A stretch of 64,000 bases of DNA from Streptococcus sp. oral taxon 056 str. F0418 (GTDB lineage Bacteria; Bacillota; Bacilli; Lactobacillales; Streptococcaceae). A program made the translations under genes and the position numbers. Numbering within the stretch: position 1 is the first letter of the stretch; each line of letters starts with the position of its first letter. Below are positions 47,257-57,278 of this stretch, piece after piece. The DNA lies in the NCBI RefSeq assembly GCF_000220065.1, contig NZ_AFQU01000001.1:248001-312000 (forward strand), written 5' to 3'. The notes under the pieces were generated by a model that had not been told where the DNA came from, searched no databases, and worked only from the letters and a program-made list of their open reading frames with translations.

Positions 47257-48609
47257 TTATTCAATCCCAATTTCAGATCGTACTACATCCGCAATCGTAT
47301 CAACATAGTAATCAACCTCTTCGTCAGTCGGAGCCTCAGCCATGACACGTAAGAGAGGCTCTGTTCCACTCGGACGCACTAAAATCCGGCCATTACCAGC
47401 CATTTCGGCTTCCATTTTCTCAATCACTGTCTTGATAGCGGGAACTTCCATCGCCTTATCCTTCATGCTGTTTTCCACACGAATATTGACCAATTTCTGA
47501 GGATAAATAGTCACTTCAGCAGCTAATTCAGATAGTTTCTTACCTGTTTCCTGCATGACCTTGGTTAATTGTACAGCTGAAAGCTGACCGTCACCTGTCG
47601 TATTGTAATCCATGATAATGACATGACCAGACTGCTCACCGCCTAGATTATAGCCATTTTTACGCATTTCCTCTACTACATAGCGGTCACCAACTGCTGT
47701 CACTGCCTTATCGATGCCTGCTTGCTCCAAAGCCTTATGAAAACCGAGATTAGACATGACAGTAGTCACGATGGTATTTTGAGCAAGTTCACCTTTCTCG
47801 GATAGGTATTTCCCGATGATATACATGATCTTATCACCATCTACTAGATCGCCATTTTCATCCACAGCAATCAAGCGATCACTATCTCCATCAAAGGCTA
47901 GACCAATATCGGCACCAGATTCACGCACGACTTCTTGTAGGGCTTCTGGATGGGTAGAACCGACATTGAGATTAATATTGAGACCATCAGGATTTTCTCC
48001 GATAACGGTCAACTGAGCACCTAGATCTGCAAAAATATGACGTGCACTTGTCGAAGCCGCACCGTTTGCAGTATCTAAGGCCACATGCATTCCTTCTAGT
48101 TCCAAACCAGTTGAAACCAAGTATTGTTGGTACTTACGCAATCCTTCTGGATAATCCACCAAATCACCCAATCCTTCTGCGCTTGGACGTGGCAGAGTAT
48201 CTTCTGCTGCGTCCAGTAAAGCTTCGATTTCTAGCTCACGATTGTCATCCAGCTTATAACCATCACTACCAAAGAATTTGATGCCGTTATCCTGAGCTGG
48301 ATTGTGGCTGGCAGAAATCATGACTCCGGCGCTCGCTTTTTCAGACTTGACCAAATAAGCCACACCTGGAGTTGCAATCACACCTAATCTATAGACATGA
48401 ATCCCAACAGACAAAAGTCCTGCAACCAAAGCACTTTCTAGCATTTCACCTGAAATCCGTGTGTCTCGACCAACAAAGACCCGAGGTACGTCACTTTCAT
48501 GCTGACTTAGAACATAACCACCAAAGCGTCCTAATTTAAAAGCCAATTCTGGAGTTAATTCTTTATTTGCTTCTCCGCGAACACCATCGGTTCCAAAATA
48601 TTTTCCCAT
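47257..48609 (-). CDS. glmM: Phosphoglucosamine mutase
   Basis: This 450-residue alpha-D-phosphohexomutase converts GlcN-6-P to GlcN-1-P for UDP-GlcNAc and peptidoglycan synthesis. It shows [12 protein letters not shown] at the start, the phosphoserine loop [13 protein letters not shown] (about Ser101), the metal loop DGDSDR and the phosphate-binding RPSGTEP. It is third in the conserved cdaA-cdaR-glmM operon; GlmM can inhibit CdaA by direct contact. Confidence 0.96.
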   Translation of the reverse strand: MGKYFGTDGVRGEANKELTPELAFKLGRFGGYVLSQHESDVPRVFVGRDTRISGEMLESALVAGLLSVGIHVYRLGVIATPGVAYLVKSEKASAGVMISASHNPAQDNGIKFFGSDGYKLDDNRELEIEALLDAAEDTLPRPSAEGLGDLVDYPEGLRKYQQYLVSTGLELEGMHVALDTANGAASTSARHIFADLGAQLTVIGENPDGLNINLNVGSTHPEALQEVVRESGADIGLAFDGDSDRLIAVDENGDLVDGDKIMYIIGKYLSEKGELAQNTIVTTVMSNLGFHKALEQAGIDKAVTAVGDRYVVEEMRKNGYNLGGEQSGHVIIMDYNTTGDGQLSAVQLTKVMQETGKKLSELAAEVTIYPQKLVNIRVENSMKDKAMEVPAIKTVIEKMEAEMAGNGRILVRPSGTEPLLRVMAEAPTDEEVDYYVDTIADVVRSEIGIE

Positions 48610-48645
48610 TGTTATAAAATTCCTTTCAGGTATAAACTATCTATA

Positions 48646-49395
48646 CTAATGACTTGATGAATAGTTCGTTGAAGAAGAGCTTGTACTGCTTGATGACGAA
48701 CTAGCTGTTTTTGTTGTTATTTTAACGGTTGTTTCATAGGGGCTAATGACACTTGGTATCACTGTCCCATTACTATCGACTGCTTTCAGCGTTGCTACAG
48801 CAGTATAGTGTCCACTGATCACGTCGCTTTCTGGCAACACAGCTTCGACATGATCAATCCTTTCCATATAGTCTTCATCACTAAAAACGGTCACCTTTGA
48901 ATCACCAAAACTAATATTTGAAATTTGAATTCCTTGAGCTACTTGACTTTCTGTAATGGTTGTTTGAACGGAAACAGACTTGCTCACTCGTTTTCCAACT
49001 TTCACTGTAATTTTATCTGGATTAACAGTCGCTGTCAGACCACTCGGAAGATTGTTAATACTGAGTTTGACCTCGGATATACCGATTTTGACATTTGTCA
49101 GATCAGCCACTATCTTAAATTTACGGGTGCTTTCTTGCATCTCGCTAGCAAGAGTTACCCGATTTGATCCAGTAAGGCTGACAGAAACCTCTGATGAAAA
49201 ACCACTAATAAAATACTCATCGCTATCATATTTGACATCAATCGGAACATTCGTAATTGTGTTTGTATACGTTTCTGATCTATTTTGGCGAACATTACTA
49301 TTATTTTGATAATTTGTTGATGTCGCATAGACAAACAAAATCAAAGCAAAAAAGATAGAGGAGAGGATGTACCAAATCCGTTTATAATTTTTCAT
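48646..49395 (-). CDS. cdaR: CdaR (YbbR-domain) regulator of diadenylate cyclase
   Basis: The 249-residue protein has one N-terminal membrane segment (about 8-25) and tandem YbbR domains with NVPIDVKYDSDEY and later NLPSGLTATVNPDKITV. The C-terminal 20 residues are mostly serine, a low-complexity tail. CdaR modulates CdaA activity from outside the membrane. It overlaps cdaA by 14 nt. Two YbbR units can be discerned, fewer than in some homologues. Confidence 0.9.
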   Translation of the reverse strand: MKNYKRIWYILSSIFFALILFVYATSTNYQNNSNVRQNRSETYTNTITNVPIDVKYDSDEYFISGFSSEVSVSLTGSNRVTLASEMQESTRKFKIVADLTNVKIGISEVKLSINNLPSGLTATVNPDKITVKVGKRVSKSVSVQTTITESQVAQGIQISNISFGDSKVTVFSDEDYMERIDHVEAVLPESDVISGHYTAVATLKAVDSNGTVIPSVISPYETTVKITTKTASSSSSSTSSSSTNYSSSH

Positions 49396-50239
49396 CTTTA
49401 CGTCCTCCTAATATCCGCTGTTTCCATCCTTTTTTAGAAATCGTTTCAGGAGCTAGTACCTTGTAAAGCTCAGCTTCAAACTCTTTTAAAGATAAATCAT
49501 GCTTAAAGACACCATTGTGAGTGATGGAAATACCGCCCGTTTCTTCTGATACAATGAAAGTTAAAGCATCTGACACTTCTGATAACCCAATCGCTGCCCG
49601 GTGCCGTGTCCCAAACTCTTTTGAAATACCTGCTTTTTCAGTAAGAGGCAGATAAGCACAAGAAACGGCAATCTTATTGTCTCGGACAATCACAGCTCCG
49701 TCATGCAAAGGTGTATTGGGAATAAAAATATTAATCAGCAATTCACCGGATACATCCGCATCTAGAGGAATACCAGTTGCAATGTATTCCTGCAGAGTTC
49801 TGCTACCTTGAATAGCAACCAAAGCTCCGATTTTCCGAGGGCTCATATATTCTACAGCTTTGACAAAGGCTTGAATAAGCTTTTCTTCCGAGCTCACCGG
49901 AGTTGCAGCGAATAAATCTGTCGCTCTTCCTAATCGCTCTAAACCCGTACGAATTTCTGGAGAAAAAATGACTACAGCTGCGATGACCCCATAGGTAATC
50001 ACCTGGTTGATCAACCAAGAAATGGTCGTCAGACCTAGTGCATTCGCAATAATTTGTCCCAAAACAAAGAGTAAAACTCCACGTAGGAGAATCATAATCT
50101 TTGTCCCGGCAACAGCCTTAGTAAAAAAATACAAAATCCAAGCTACTAAAGCTATATCAATAAGATTAATCACAATACTCCATGGGCTACCAAATAAGCT
50201 GGACCAGTATTGGAGATTGGATAGTTGCTGAAAATTCAT
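49382..50239 (-). CDS. cdaA: Diadenylate cyclase CdaA (DacA)
   Basis: The 285-residue protein has three membrane helices (about 15-90) and a DAC domain with the catalytic DGA (PLHDGAVIV) and RHR (FGTRHRAAIG) motifs. It makes c-di-AMP, which controls potassium and osmolyte uptake. A minus-strand TATAAT (50280-50275) with TG extension and a GAGAGGGTGGA ribosome site precede the ATG. The osmolyte transporter at 28-31 kb is the kind of system c-di-AMP often tunes. Confidence 0.94.
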   Translation of the reverse strand: MNFQQLSNLQYWSSLFGSPWSIVINLIDIALVAWILYFFTKAVAGTKIMILLRGVLLFVLGQIIANALGLTTISWLINQVITYGVIAAVVIFSPEIRTGLERLGRATDLFAATPVSSEEKLIQAFVKAVEYMSPRKIGALVAIQGSRTLQEYIATGIPLDADVSGELLINIFIPNTPLHDGAVIVRDNKIAVSCAYLPLTEKAGISKEFGTRHRAAIGLSEVSDALTFIVSEETGGISITHNGVFKHDLSLKEFEAELYKVLAPETISKKGWKQRILGGRKDEKL

Positions 50240-50323
50240 AATCTGTCCACCCTCTCAAAGAAACGTTCTTTTCTATTATATCACTTTTAGTAGTTTTTTT
50301 CTGTAACCTTCTTTACTTTTTTA

Positions 50324-50340
50324 TGATAAAATATGACTTA
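50324..50340 (+). promoter_or_regulatory. Extended -10 promoter giving a leaderless murT mRNA
   Basis: TGATAAAAT (50324-50332) is an extended -10 box. Only 7 nt (ATGACTT) separate it from the murT ATG at 50340, and no Shine-Dalgarno is present. Transcription would start at or one base before the ATG. Confidence 0.5.
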
Positions 50341-51683
50341 TGAAGATAAATACAGCATTGGGCCTCTTAGCAGGTAAGTCCTCCCACTTTCTTCTTAGCA
50401 AGATGGGACGTGGCTCTACTTTGCCAGGAAAACTAGCCCTGACATTTGATAAAAATATTTTACAAAATTTAGCCAAAAACTATGAAGTGGTGGTCATCAC
50501 TGGAACCAATGGTAAAACCCTAACGACTGCTCTGACAGTGGGTATTCTCAAGGAAGCTTTTGGAGAAGTGGTGACCAATCCTAGTGGCGCCAATATGATT
50601 ACAGGAATCACCACAACCTTCCTAACCGCTAAGAAAGGCAAATCTGGCAAGAATATCGCTGTCCTAGAAATAGATGAAGCCAGCCTATCTCGGATTTGTG
50701 ATTATATCAAACCTAGCCTTTTCGTCTTTACCAATATTTTCCGTGACCAAATGGACCGCTATGGTGAGATCTACACGACCTACCAGATGATTTTGGATGC
50801 TGCTGCAAAAGTGCCTGAAGCGACTGTACTCATGAATGGCGACAGCCCACTTTTTAATTCGGTTAATTTGAAAAATCCTGTTCGCTACTATGGATTTGAT
50901 ACTGAAAAAAGCCAGGCTCAGCTAGCTCACTATAATACCGAGGGCATCCTCTGTCCCAAGTGCGAGCATATCCTCAAGTATGAGCTCAACACCTATGCCA
51001 ATCTTGGTGCATATATCTGTGAAGACTGTGGCTTCAAGCGTCCTAAACTAGACTACAGCTTGACTGCTCTCAATGCTCTTGAGCATAACCGCTCTGCCTT
51101 TACTATTGATGGTCAAGATTATCAGATCAATATCGGTGGGCTCTACAATATCTACAATGCCTTGGCTGCAGTGTCAGTGGCTCAGTTCTTTGAAGTAGAT
51201 CCAATTACCATCAAGGCTGGTTTTGATAAGAGCAGAGCTGTATTTGGACGTCAAGAAACTTTCTCAATCGGCGATAAGGAATGTACCTTAGTTTTAATTA
51301 AAAATCCAGTTGGTGCGACCCAGGCTCTGGATATGATTGGACTTGCTCCTTTTGAATTTAGCTTGTCCGTTCTACTGAACGCCAACTATGCTGATGGTAT
51401 TGACACTAGCTGGATTTGGGATGCTGACTTTGAAAAGATTTTAGAAATGGATATTCCTCATATAACTGCTGGTGGTGTCCGCCACTCTGAAATTGCTCGA
51501 CGACTAAGAGTAACCGGTTATCCTGCTGATCAGATTAGCGAAGTCAAAGATTTGGAAGAAGTCTTTAAGACCATTGAACAGCAGAAAACCAAGCATGCCT
51601 ATATCTTAGCGACTTATACTGCCATGCTAGAATTCCGTGAATTGCTGGCAGATCGACAAGTGATCAGAAAGGAGATGAACTAA
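50340..51683 (+). CDS. murT: Lipid II isoglutaminyl synthase, MurT subunit
   Basis: This 447-residue Mur-ligase-like protein has ITGTNGKT (ATP loop, about 55-62), a central domain with a zinc-ribbon CPKC ... CEDC (about 204-232), and a C-terminal DUF1727 domain. With GatD it amidates the D-glutamate of lipid II, needed for efficient cross-linking in streptococci. Its last base overlaps the gatD ATG. The start has no leader. Confidence 0.95.
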   Translation: MKINTALGLLAGKSSHFLLSKMGRGSTLPGKLALTFDKNILQNLAKNYEVVVITGTNGKTLTTALTVGILKEAFGEVVTNPSGANMITGITTTFLTAKKGKSGKNIAVLEIDEASLSRICDYIKPSLFVFTNIFRDQMDRYGEIYTTYQMILDAAAKVPEATVLMNGDSPLFNSVNLKNPVRYYGFDTEKSQAQLAHYNTEGILCPKCEHILKYELNTYANLGAYICEDCGFKRPKLDYSLTALNALEHNRSAFTIDGQDYQINIGGLYNIYNALAAVSVAQFFEVDPITIKAGFDKSRAVFGRQETFSIGDKECTLVLIKNPVGATQALDMIGLAPFEFSLSVLLNANYADGIDTSWIWDADFEKILEMDIPHITAGGVRHSEIARRLRVTGYPADQISEVKDLEEVFKTIEQQKTKHAYILATYTAMLEFRELLADRQVIRKEMN

Positions 51684-52468
51684 TGGTATATACATCCCTC
51701 ACCTCCCCTAATAATCAGGATTACCGTTACGATATTAAAATCGCTCACCTCTATGGGGATCTCATGAATACTTATGGAGATAACGGCAATGTGCTCATGC
51801 TCAAGTATGTAGCAGAAAAACTTGGTGCTAAAGTTCACGTCGATATTGTCTCTCTAGAAGATGACTTTGACAAGAATAGCTACGACATCGTCTTCTTTGG
51901 CGGTGGGCAAGACTATGAACAAACCATCGTTGCTCGTGACTTACCAGCTAAAAAAGATGCCTTAGAAGAATTTATCAATGCAGACGGTGTCGTTCTTGCC
52001 ATTTGTGGCGGATTTCAACTCTTGGGTCAATACTATATCGAAGCATCTGGCCGACGCATTGAAGGTTTGGGTATCATGGGCCACTATACTCTTAATCAGC
52101 ATCATAATCGCTATATCGGAGACGTCAAAATCTATAACGAAGAATTTGATGAGACTTATTACGGTTTTGAAAATCATCAAGGACGCACCTTCCTCTCTGA
52201 TGATGAAAAGCCATTAGGCCAGATTCTCTATGGAAATGGTAATAATAACGAGGATGGCTATGAAGGAGTACACTATAAGAATGCCTTTGGCTCCTATTTC
52301 CATGGGCCAATCCTGTCTCGTAATGTAAACTTAGCCTACCGCTTGGTAACCATTGCTCTGAAAAACAAATATGGCTCTGATATCAACCTAGCTAGTTATG
52401 AAGATATTCTAGCTCAAGAAGTCCCTGAAGAATACGTTGATATCAAAAGTAGAGCAGAGTTTGAATAA
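51683..52468 (+). CDS. gatD: Lipid II isoglutaminyl synthase, GatD glutamine amidotransferase subunit
   Basis: This 261-residue CobB/CobQ-like glutaminase has [10 protein letters not shown], the nucleophile [11 protein letters not shown] (Cys near 110) and a late [10 protein letters not shown] with the catalytic His. It feeds ammonia to MurT. It overlaps murT by one base (ATGA type) and is followed 30 bp later by a small membrane-protein gene, probably in the same operon. Confidence 0.95.
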   Translation: MVYTSLTSPNNQDYRYDIKIAHLYGDLMNTYGDNGNVLMLKYVAEKLGAKVHVDIVSLEDDFDKNSYDIVFFGGGQDYEQTIVARDLPAKKDALEEFINADGVVLAICGGFQLLGQYYIEASGRRIEGLGIMGHYTLNQHHNRYIGDVKIYNEEFDETYYGFENHQGRTFLSDDEKPLGQILYGNGNNNEDGYEGVHYKNAFGSYFHGPILSRNVNLAYRLVTIALKNKYGSDINLASYEDILAQEVPEEYVDIKSRAEFE

Positions 52469-52498
52469 AAAATAAAGTTAATATACAAGAGAATCATT

Positions 52499-52756
52499 AT
52501 GAAAATAAAACTACACTACATTCTACTTTTAATTGCCATTCTATTAGTGGCTGGTATTTCCTTGGCCAATATGCAGAGCGTCAATGTCAGCTTCATCTTA
52601 TTTAGCTTCAAACTTCCCTTAATCATAGTGATTTTGGGCTCAGTGCTCCTTGGCTCTATCACGACCTTTCTCGTCAGCATGGTGAAAAATTTCTCACTGA
52701 AAAAAGAGCTTAAGAAAACAAAAAAAGTACTTGAAAACTCACATACAAAAAACTAG
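52499..52756 (+). CDS. LapA-domain (DUF1049) small membrane protein
   Basis: The 85-residue protein has two membrane helices (about 5-22 and 38-60) separated by NMQSVNVSFILFSFKLPL, the LapA/DUF1049 hallmark, and a basic coiled tail. In E. coli the LapA domain acts in membrane-protein quality control of LPS synthesis; in Gram-positives the role is unknown. It follows gatD and ends at a bidirectional terminator. Confidence 0.78.
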   Translation: MKIKLHYILLLIAILLVAGISLANMQSVNVSFILFSFKLPLIIVILGSVLLGSITTFLVSMVKNFSLKKELKKTKKVLENSHTKN

Positions 52757-52781
52757 GTTGGAAATCCAATCTAGTTTTTTT
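52747..52781. terminator. Bidirectional terminator after the murT operon
   Basis: AAAAACTAG.TTGG and CCAA.CTAGTTTTT form a long stem with an AAAT loop between convergent genes. Confidence 0.85.
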
Positions 52782-53952
52782 GTATTCTTTTTTGATAGAT
52801 ATAGGACAGAAAAGCTAGTCCTATCACCCCTAGGCCAATCAGAAGAAAGGAAAGGGTGTGGACACTTGGTAGCATCGTCATCAGAAAAGTCGCAGGAGGC
52901 ATGAAAAGAATTGCCAGCGTGTAGATCGTTGAGAAAACGCGACCTAGATACTGCTTGTCCACCTTGGTCTGAACCTGGCTGAAGAAATGAATGTTGAACA
53001 CAGTCATAAAGAGCTCACAGATAAGATTACCAGAATAAGAAAAATATGGATGAACCGGTAGCAAGGCAGAGACGCCCATGACTGCGACTCCAACACCTGT
53101 CAATAACAGGGCTACAAGAAGATTTCCCATACTGGCCTTAACCTTGCTGGCTAGAACAGCTCCAACGATTGAGCCTACAGCTCCCAAACTCAGAATGCTT
53201 GCATAAGAGCCTGTCTTACCGTAGAGCTGATTGGTAAAAGGCAATAGATAATTAAAAGCCGCAAAGAAAAAATTGACTGCAGAAGCTACTAAAAGCAGAA
53301 AGAAAATCTCTTTTTGCTGACGGATATAAACTAAACCTTCCTTGATATCTCCCAGGATATTTCCAAGATTAATGGGAGACTTCTGCTTGCTTGGCTCATG
53401 ATTAGGCAGAAAGTAAACCAAGGCAAAAGCCAGAAAGAAGCTAATAGTATCCAGCTGAAGGGTCACGCGCAAATTTGCATACTGCATCACAATAAAAGAT
53501 AAAACTGGAGCTGAGACACTGATAACCTGCAAGGCCAATTCCAGATGAGAATTGTAGGTTACAATGTCTTCCTTGTCCACAATTTCGGTAATATAAGACT
53601 TATTAGCTGGCCGAGAAAAAGCAAAGGCTATAGCCTGAACCACATTAGCAAAAATCAGCGCTCCAATCATGAGCTGGTCATTTGAAATAAAAGAAATCAG
53701 CAGACAAAGAGCGGCACAAATCAAATCTGTTACCATCAGCACCTTACGTCTGGAAAAGCGGTCCGTAATAGCTCCCCCAAAAGGATTGAATAAGATGGAA
53801 GTAACTAGCTCTGATATCTGATAAATGCCCAAGACCGTCTGTCCCAGAGCTCCCAAAGAAGCAAGCCAGATGCTATTTCCATAGTCATAAAGCATATTCC
53901 CAATTTTATTAATAGCAGCCCGTGTAATCAGCTGTGCTGCCTGTCGATTCAT
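52771..53952 (-). CDS. MFS transporter
   Basis: This protein of about 393 residues has 10-12 membrane helices and a GGAITDRFSRRKVLMVTD loop 2-3, the signature of the enterobactin-exporter/macrolide-efflux-like MFS group. The ATG at 53952 is used because AAAGGAGG lies just before it; an upstream ATG six codons away overlaps that site. It follows a Rgg gene and may be regulated by it. Substrate is unknown. Confidence 0.85.
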   Translation of the reverse strand: MNRQAAQLITRAAINKIGNMLYDYGNSIWLASLGALGQTVLGIYQISELVTSILFNPFGGAITDRFSRRKVLMVTDLICAALCLLISFISNDQLMIGALIFANVVQAIAFAFSRPANKSYITEIVDKEDIVTYNSHLELALQVISVSAPVLSFIVMQYANLRVTLQLDTISFFLAFALVYFLPNHEPSKQKSPINLGNILGDIKEGLVYIRQQKEIFFLLLVASAVNFFFAAFNYLLPFTNQLYGKTGSYASILSLGAVGSIVGAVLASKVKASMGNLLVALLLTGVGVAVMGVSALLPVHPYFSYSGNLICELFMTVFNIHFFSQVQTKVDKQYLGRVFSTIYTLAILFMPPATFLMTMLPSVHTLSFLLIGLGVIGLAFLSYIYQKRIQKN

Positions 53953-54012
53953 AAAAATACCTCCTTTCATTTCTGAAACTATTGTATCAGGAATGGAGGG
54001 AGGTTCTTTATT

Positions 54013-54030
54013 TTTCCCATATTTGGGAAA
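54013..54030. promoter_or_regulatory. Palindrome between rgg and the MFS gene
   Basis: TTTCCCATATTTGGGAAA has 6-bp perfect arms. It abuts the rgg stop codon and lies about 60 bp before the MFS ATG. The minus-strand sequence after it is not U-rich, so an operator is as likely as a terminator. Confidence 0.35.
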
Positions 54031-54894
54031 TTATGCTTTTACAAACTTATCGAAATGCTCTTGATAATAGGCGACTTGCTCAGGTAAATTCAGCACTTCA
54101 AAGATGTGCATGGCTTCCTGCATTTGCGTGATTCCCTGCTTCTTTTGTCCCTTCTGATAATCTGCAAAACCCTTGAGATAGAGGAATACATTGCGTTCAT
54201 AGAGTTTGATGCCCTTGCCAATGATTTTCTCTACGTAAGCCTCAAAATAACTAGCCTTATCAAAAAAACGACTTTCCAAACAATGCTGGTAGCAATTGAG
54301 CGCTAAAATCAAGACTAGTCTCTTATGGCGACCGATTTCTTTATAGTAGTCCTCTCGCTCCATGACTTCCCTTCCCAGACGGTAGACGTAGTCCACATCA
54401 TAGAAGCTATAGAGATTGCCAAAGAGGATCAGCTCGTACATGGTCCAGTCTTCCACTTGGAAGAGATAATCGGCCACCTTATCTAAATCTTCTTGCCTCA
54501 TGTGAAATTGACTGTCTCGCTGACAAATCAAGCCCTGCATCAAAATCCAATTCAGTTCATAGTAAAGAGGCGCGCTACTAGCTTTAGCTTTTTCCAACTG
54601 CTCCGCTTGCAAGTCTTGAAATCCCTTGATGTCATTTGAGTAGTAAAGAGGGATAATCTTACCCATCATGGCCACGTGTTCATGCTGCTGAAAATTCCGA
54701 GCTTTGTCCATAAAATTTTCAAGGGTCACATGAATATTATCCAAGAGATCTAAAAATTTCGAGAGAGTCATATCCGACTCACCCAGCTCAAAACGAGACA
54801 GTTGAGAGGTCGAGCAAACCTGACCAGCCGCTTCCTTCAAAGAATAATGCCCATTTAAACGAAAATCACGAAAAACTTTGCCTAAATCTTCCAT
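54031..54894 (-). CDS. Rgg/GadR/MutR family regulator
   Basis: The 287-residue protein has an N-terminal XRE-type HTH (about 5-60: FRLNGHYSLKEAAGQVCSTS, then QLSRFELGESDMTLSKF) and a long helical repeat domain that in Rgg proteins binds a short peptide pheromone. I searched the flanks for a short hydrophobic peptide gene and found none convincing, so it may be a stand-alone Rgg. It starts 4 bp after the ABC-F stop. Confidence 0.88.
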   Translation of the reverse strand: MEDLGKVFRDFRLNGHYSLKEAAGQVCSTSQLSRFELGESDMTLSKFLDLLDNIHVTLENFMDKARNFQQHEHVAMMGKIIPLYYSNDIKGFQDLQAEQLEKAKASSAPLYYELNWILMQGLICQRDSQFHMRQEDLDKVADYLFQVEDWTMYELILFGNLYSFYDVDYVYRLGREVMEREDYYKEIGRHKRLVLILALNCYQHCLESRFFDKASYFEAYVEKIIGKGIKLYERNVFLYLKGFADYQKGQKKQGITQMQEAMHIFEVLNLPEQVAYYQEHFDKFVKA

Positions 54895-54898
54895 TTGA

Positions 54899-56794
54899 CT
54901 ACACCTTCTCCGCTAGCTCTTCCCATTCTAGCATGGCTTCTTCTTGGGTGGCGGTCAGCTGTTCGATTTGTTGCTGGCTCTCCATGAGTTCGGCGGCGTC
55001 ATTAGTGGCCTCCATAGCTTCCTGAATCTGACTGATCTGGCTGTCCAAGTCCTCGATTTGCGCTTCCAGTTGTTCTAGGCGACGGGCCAGACGGCGCTGT
55101 TCTTTCTGGTTTTCCTTTTGAAGCTGATAGTCATTGGCAGGGGCAGGCTTATCGGAATCAACCTGCTCTATCTCCTCATGCAAGGCTTCCTGCTCTGCCT
55201 TTTTCTCCAGATAATAGTCGTAATCCCCCAGATAGAGGGTGGAGCCTGTCTCAGAGAGCTCAATAATCTGTGTGGCTACACGATTGATAAAGTAACGGTC
55301 ATGGCTGACAAAGAGCAGGGTGCCGTCAAAGTCAATCAGCGCATTTTCCAGCACTTCCTTGCTGTCAATGTCCAGGTGGTTGGTCGGCTCGTCTAGGATG
55401 AGGAAGTTGTTGTTTTCCATTGACAGCTTGGCTAGAAGCAGGCGCGCCCGCTCTCCACCTGATAGCATGCTGACAGACTTCTTGACATCATCTCCCGAGA
55501 AGAAGAAAGCGCCTAAGCGATTGCGAATCTCGACCTCTGGCGTCAGCTTGAAGTCATTCCATAGCTCATCGAGAACTGTATTGCCGGGAGTCAGTTTGCT
55601 CTGGGTTTGGTCATAGTAGCCCACTTCCACATTAGCTCCCAGCTGCTCCTTGCCTCTGATGAAGGGCACTTGACCGATTAGTGATTTAATCAAGGTCGTC
55701 TTTCCAATCCCATTTGGCCCTACAATAGCTACCGCATTAAACTTGTGAATGTCAAGGTTAATCGGCTCCGACAGAACTTCCTTGCCATAGCCAATAGCTG
55801 CATCTTCCAAGGTCAGAACAACATTGCCTGAAACCTTATCGGATTTGAAGGTCATATTAGCCGAGCGGCTGTCGGTCTCAGGTCTATCCAAACGTTCCAT
55901 CTTCTCCAGCTGCTTGCGACGGGACTGAGCCCGCTTAGTTGTAGATGCTCTAACTAGATTGCGATTGACAAAGTCCTCCAGCGCAGCGATTTCTTTCTGC
56001 TGCTTTTCATAGTTCTTGGCTTCAGTGGCCAGCTTCTGCTCCTTTTGGACCACAAAGCTAGAGTAATTACCCACATATCGATCCAAGGAATGCTTAGTCA
56101 AGTCCAGCGTGATGGTCGCAACCTTGTCTAGAAAATAGCGGTCGTGGCTGACGATGATCAGGGCACCGCTGTAGTTGATCAAGTAATTCTCCAGCCAGGC
56201 AATGGTCTCGATATCCAAGTGGTTGGTCGGCTCGTCCAGTACCAGCAGTTCTGGTTTTTCCAACAGCATCTTAGCCAGAGCCAGACGGGTATTCTGCCCG
56301 CCTGAAAGCTCAGAAATCTTCATCTGCCACATGGACTGGTCAAACTTAAAACCATTCAGAATCGCTCGAATATCGGCCTCGTAGGTAAAACCACCTTTCT
56401 GACGAAAGTCCTCTGACAGCTGATCATACTGGCGCATGAGAGCAGTCAGGTCTTCCCCTGACAATTCTCCCATTTGTAGCTCCATCTGACGCAAGCGTTT
56501 TTCTTGCTGACACAGACTATCAAAGACCAGCAGCATCTCATCGTAGATGGTATTCTCCGACTCAAAGCGGCTATCCTGAGCCAGATAAGACAGGGACAAG
56601 TCTCGTTTTTTATTGATCTGACCAGAAGTAGGCTCTTCCTCGCCCACCAAAATCTTGAGCAAGGTTGACTTCCCAGCTCCATTTTTACCAACAAGGGCAA
56701 TCCGGTCACCCTCATCCACTTGCAGGTTAATATTATCAAAAAGAAGCTCCCCTGCAAAAGAGCGTTCAATCTTGCTTGCTTGTAAAATAATCAT
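54899..56794 (-). CDS. ABC-F family ATPase
   Basis: This protein of about 631 residues has two ABC domains: GKNGAGKST and GPNGIGKTT Walker A loops, two LSGGxxxRLxLAK-type signatures and two DEPTNHLDI Walker B blocks. There are no membrane helices, and a C-terminal coiled coil (EKKAEQEALHEEIEQ onward) is present. ABC-F proteins act on the ribosome in translation or antibiotic protection. The start is set at the ATG at 56794 (MIILQASKIERSF). Upstream in-frame codons lie across a TATAAT box and are not family-like. Confidence 0.9.
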   Translation of the reverse strand: MIILQASKIERSFAGELLFDNINLQVDEGDRIALVGKNGAGKSTLLKILVGEEEPTSGQINKKRDLSLSYLAQDSRFESENTIYDEMLLVFDSLCQQEKRLRQMELQMGELSGEDLTALMRQYDQLSEDFRQKGGFTYEADIRAILNGFKFDQSMWQMKISELSGGQNTRLALAKMLLEKPELLVLDEPTNHLDIETIAWLENYLINYSGALIIVSHDRYFLDKVATITLDLTKHSLDRYVGNYSSFVVQKEQKLATEAKNYEKQQKEIAALEDFVNRNLVRASTTKRAQSRRKQLEKMERLDRPETDSRSANMTFKSDKVSGNVVLTLEDAAIGYGKEVLSEPINLDIHKFNAVAIVGPNGIGKTTLIKSLIGQVPFIRGKEQLGANVEVGYYDQTQSKLTPGNTVLDELWNDFKLTPEVEIRNRLGAFFFSGDDVKKSVSMLSGGERARLLLAKLSMENNNFLILDEPTNHLDIDSKEVLENALIDFDGTLLFVSHDRYFINRVATQIIELSETGSTLYLGDYDYYLEKKAEQEALHEEIEQVDSDKPAPANDYQLQKENQKEQRRLARRLEQLEAQIEDLDSQISQIQEAMEATNDAAELMESQQQIEQLTATQEEAMLEWEELAEKV

Positions 56795-56809
56795 AAGACC
56801 ATTATAGCA
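56794..56809 (-). promoter_or_regulatory. Extended -10 promoter giving a leaderless ABC-F mRNA
   Basis: On the minus strand TGCTATAAT ends 6 nt (GGTCTT) before the ABC-F ATG, and no Shine-Dalgarno exists. The mRNA should begin at or next to the start codon. Confidence 0.5.
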
Positions 56810-57200
56810 GATTTGCACTTCTCTTGCCATCTGACTAAGACATATTATAATCATATCAGATATCAAACATAAATTAATATCCCTTTCGAGACCTTGAGTC
56901 CATTTGGTAATCAAATTCACCATATCATTCCAATATCTCTCGTTCTGCTCTATCATGTATTCACTACTTATTATATTTTCAGTAAATGCGGTTGGAAAAA
57001 CCAAGAAAAGTCGAGAAATAACTGCTATTAAGAACTTAAAAAAGCATAGCTTTATCTCTATTCCTCACCAGTATTACTTTCAAACATCTATTTCTTTTCA
57101 ATTTCTGAAAATTTCTGATAAAGACTTTTCCTAATGAAAGCTTTATAAATTCAATTATCTTTACATCAAAAAAAGTCTATTGTCTATGAAAATTCAACAC
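56810..57200. other. Stretch without a convincing gene
   Basis: The 484-bp gap 56795-57278 contains the ABC-F promoter on its left and a terminator on its right. Between them is AT-rich sequence with only a 76-codon plus-strand frame that has no ribosome site and no recognisable features. I see no RNA gene or repeat in it. Confidence 0.6.
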
Positions 57201-57238
57201 AAAAAAAGACAAACCTGCTAATAATAAACAGGCTGTCT
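57201..57238 (-). terminator. Terminator of the ABC/FtsX operon
   Basis: AGACA.CCTG and CAGG.TGTCT pair around an AT-rich loop, with TTTTTTT following on the minus strand. Confidence 0.8.
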
Positions 57239-57278
57239 ATACAGCATTCTTATTGAATTATTTAAGCGATCTCGAGCT

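Noticed and set aside
53953..54030. A short hydrophobic pheromone gene beside rgg
   Set aside because: No short frame with a ribosome site and a hydrophobic C-terminus is present in the gap, and the other flank is only 4 bp.
56795..57004. An in-frame 70-codon extension of the ABC-F protein
   Set aside because: It crosses the TATAAT box, is unlike the family, and the conserved MIILQASKIERSF start is at 56794.
56904..57134. A 76-codon plus-strand frame in the ABC-F upstream gap
   Set aside because: AT-rich, no ribosome site, no domain or signal pattern; looks like chance.
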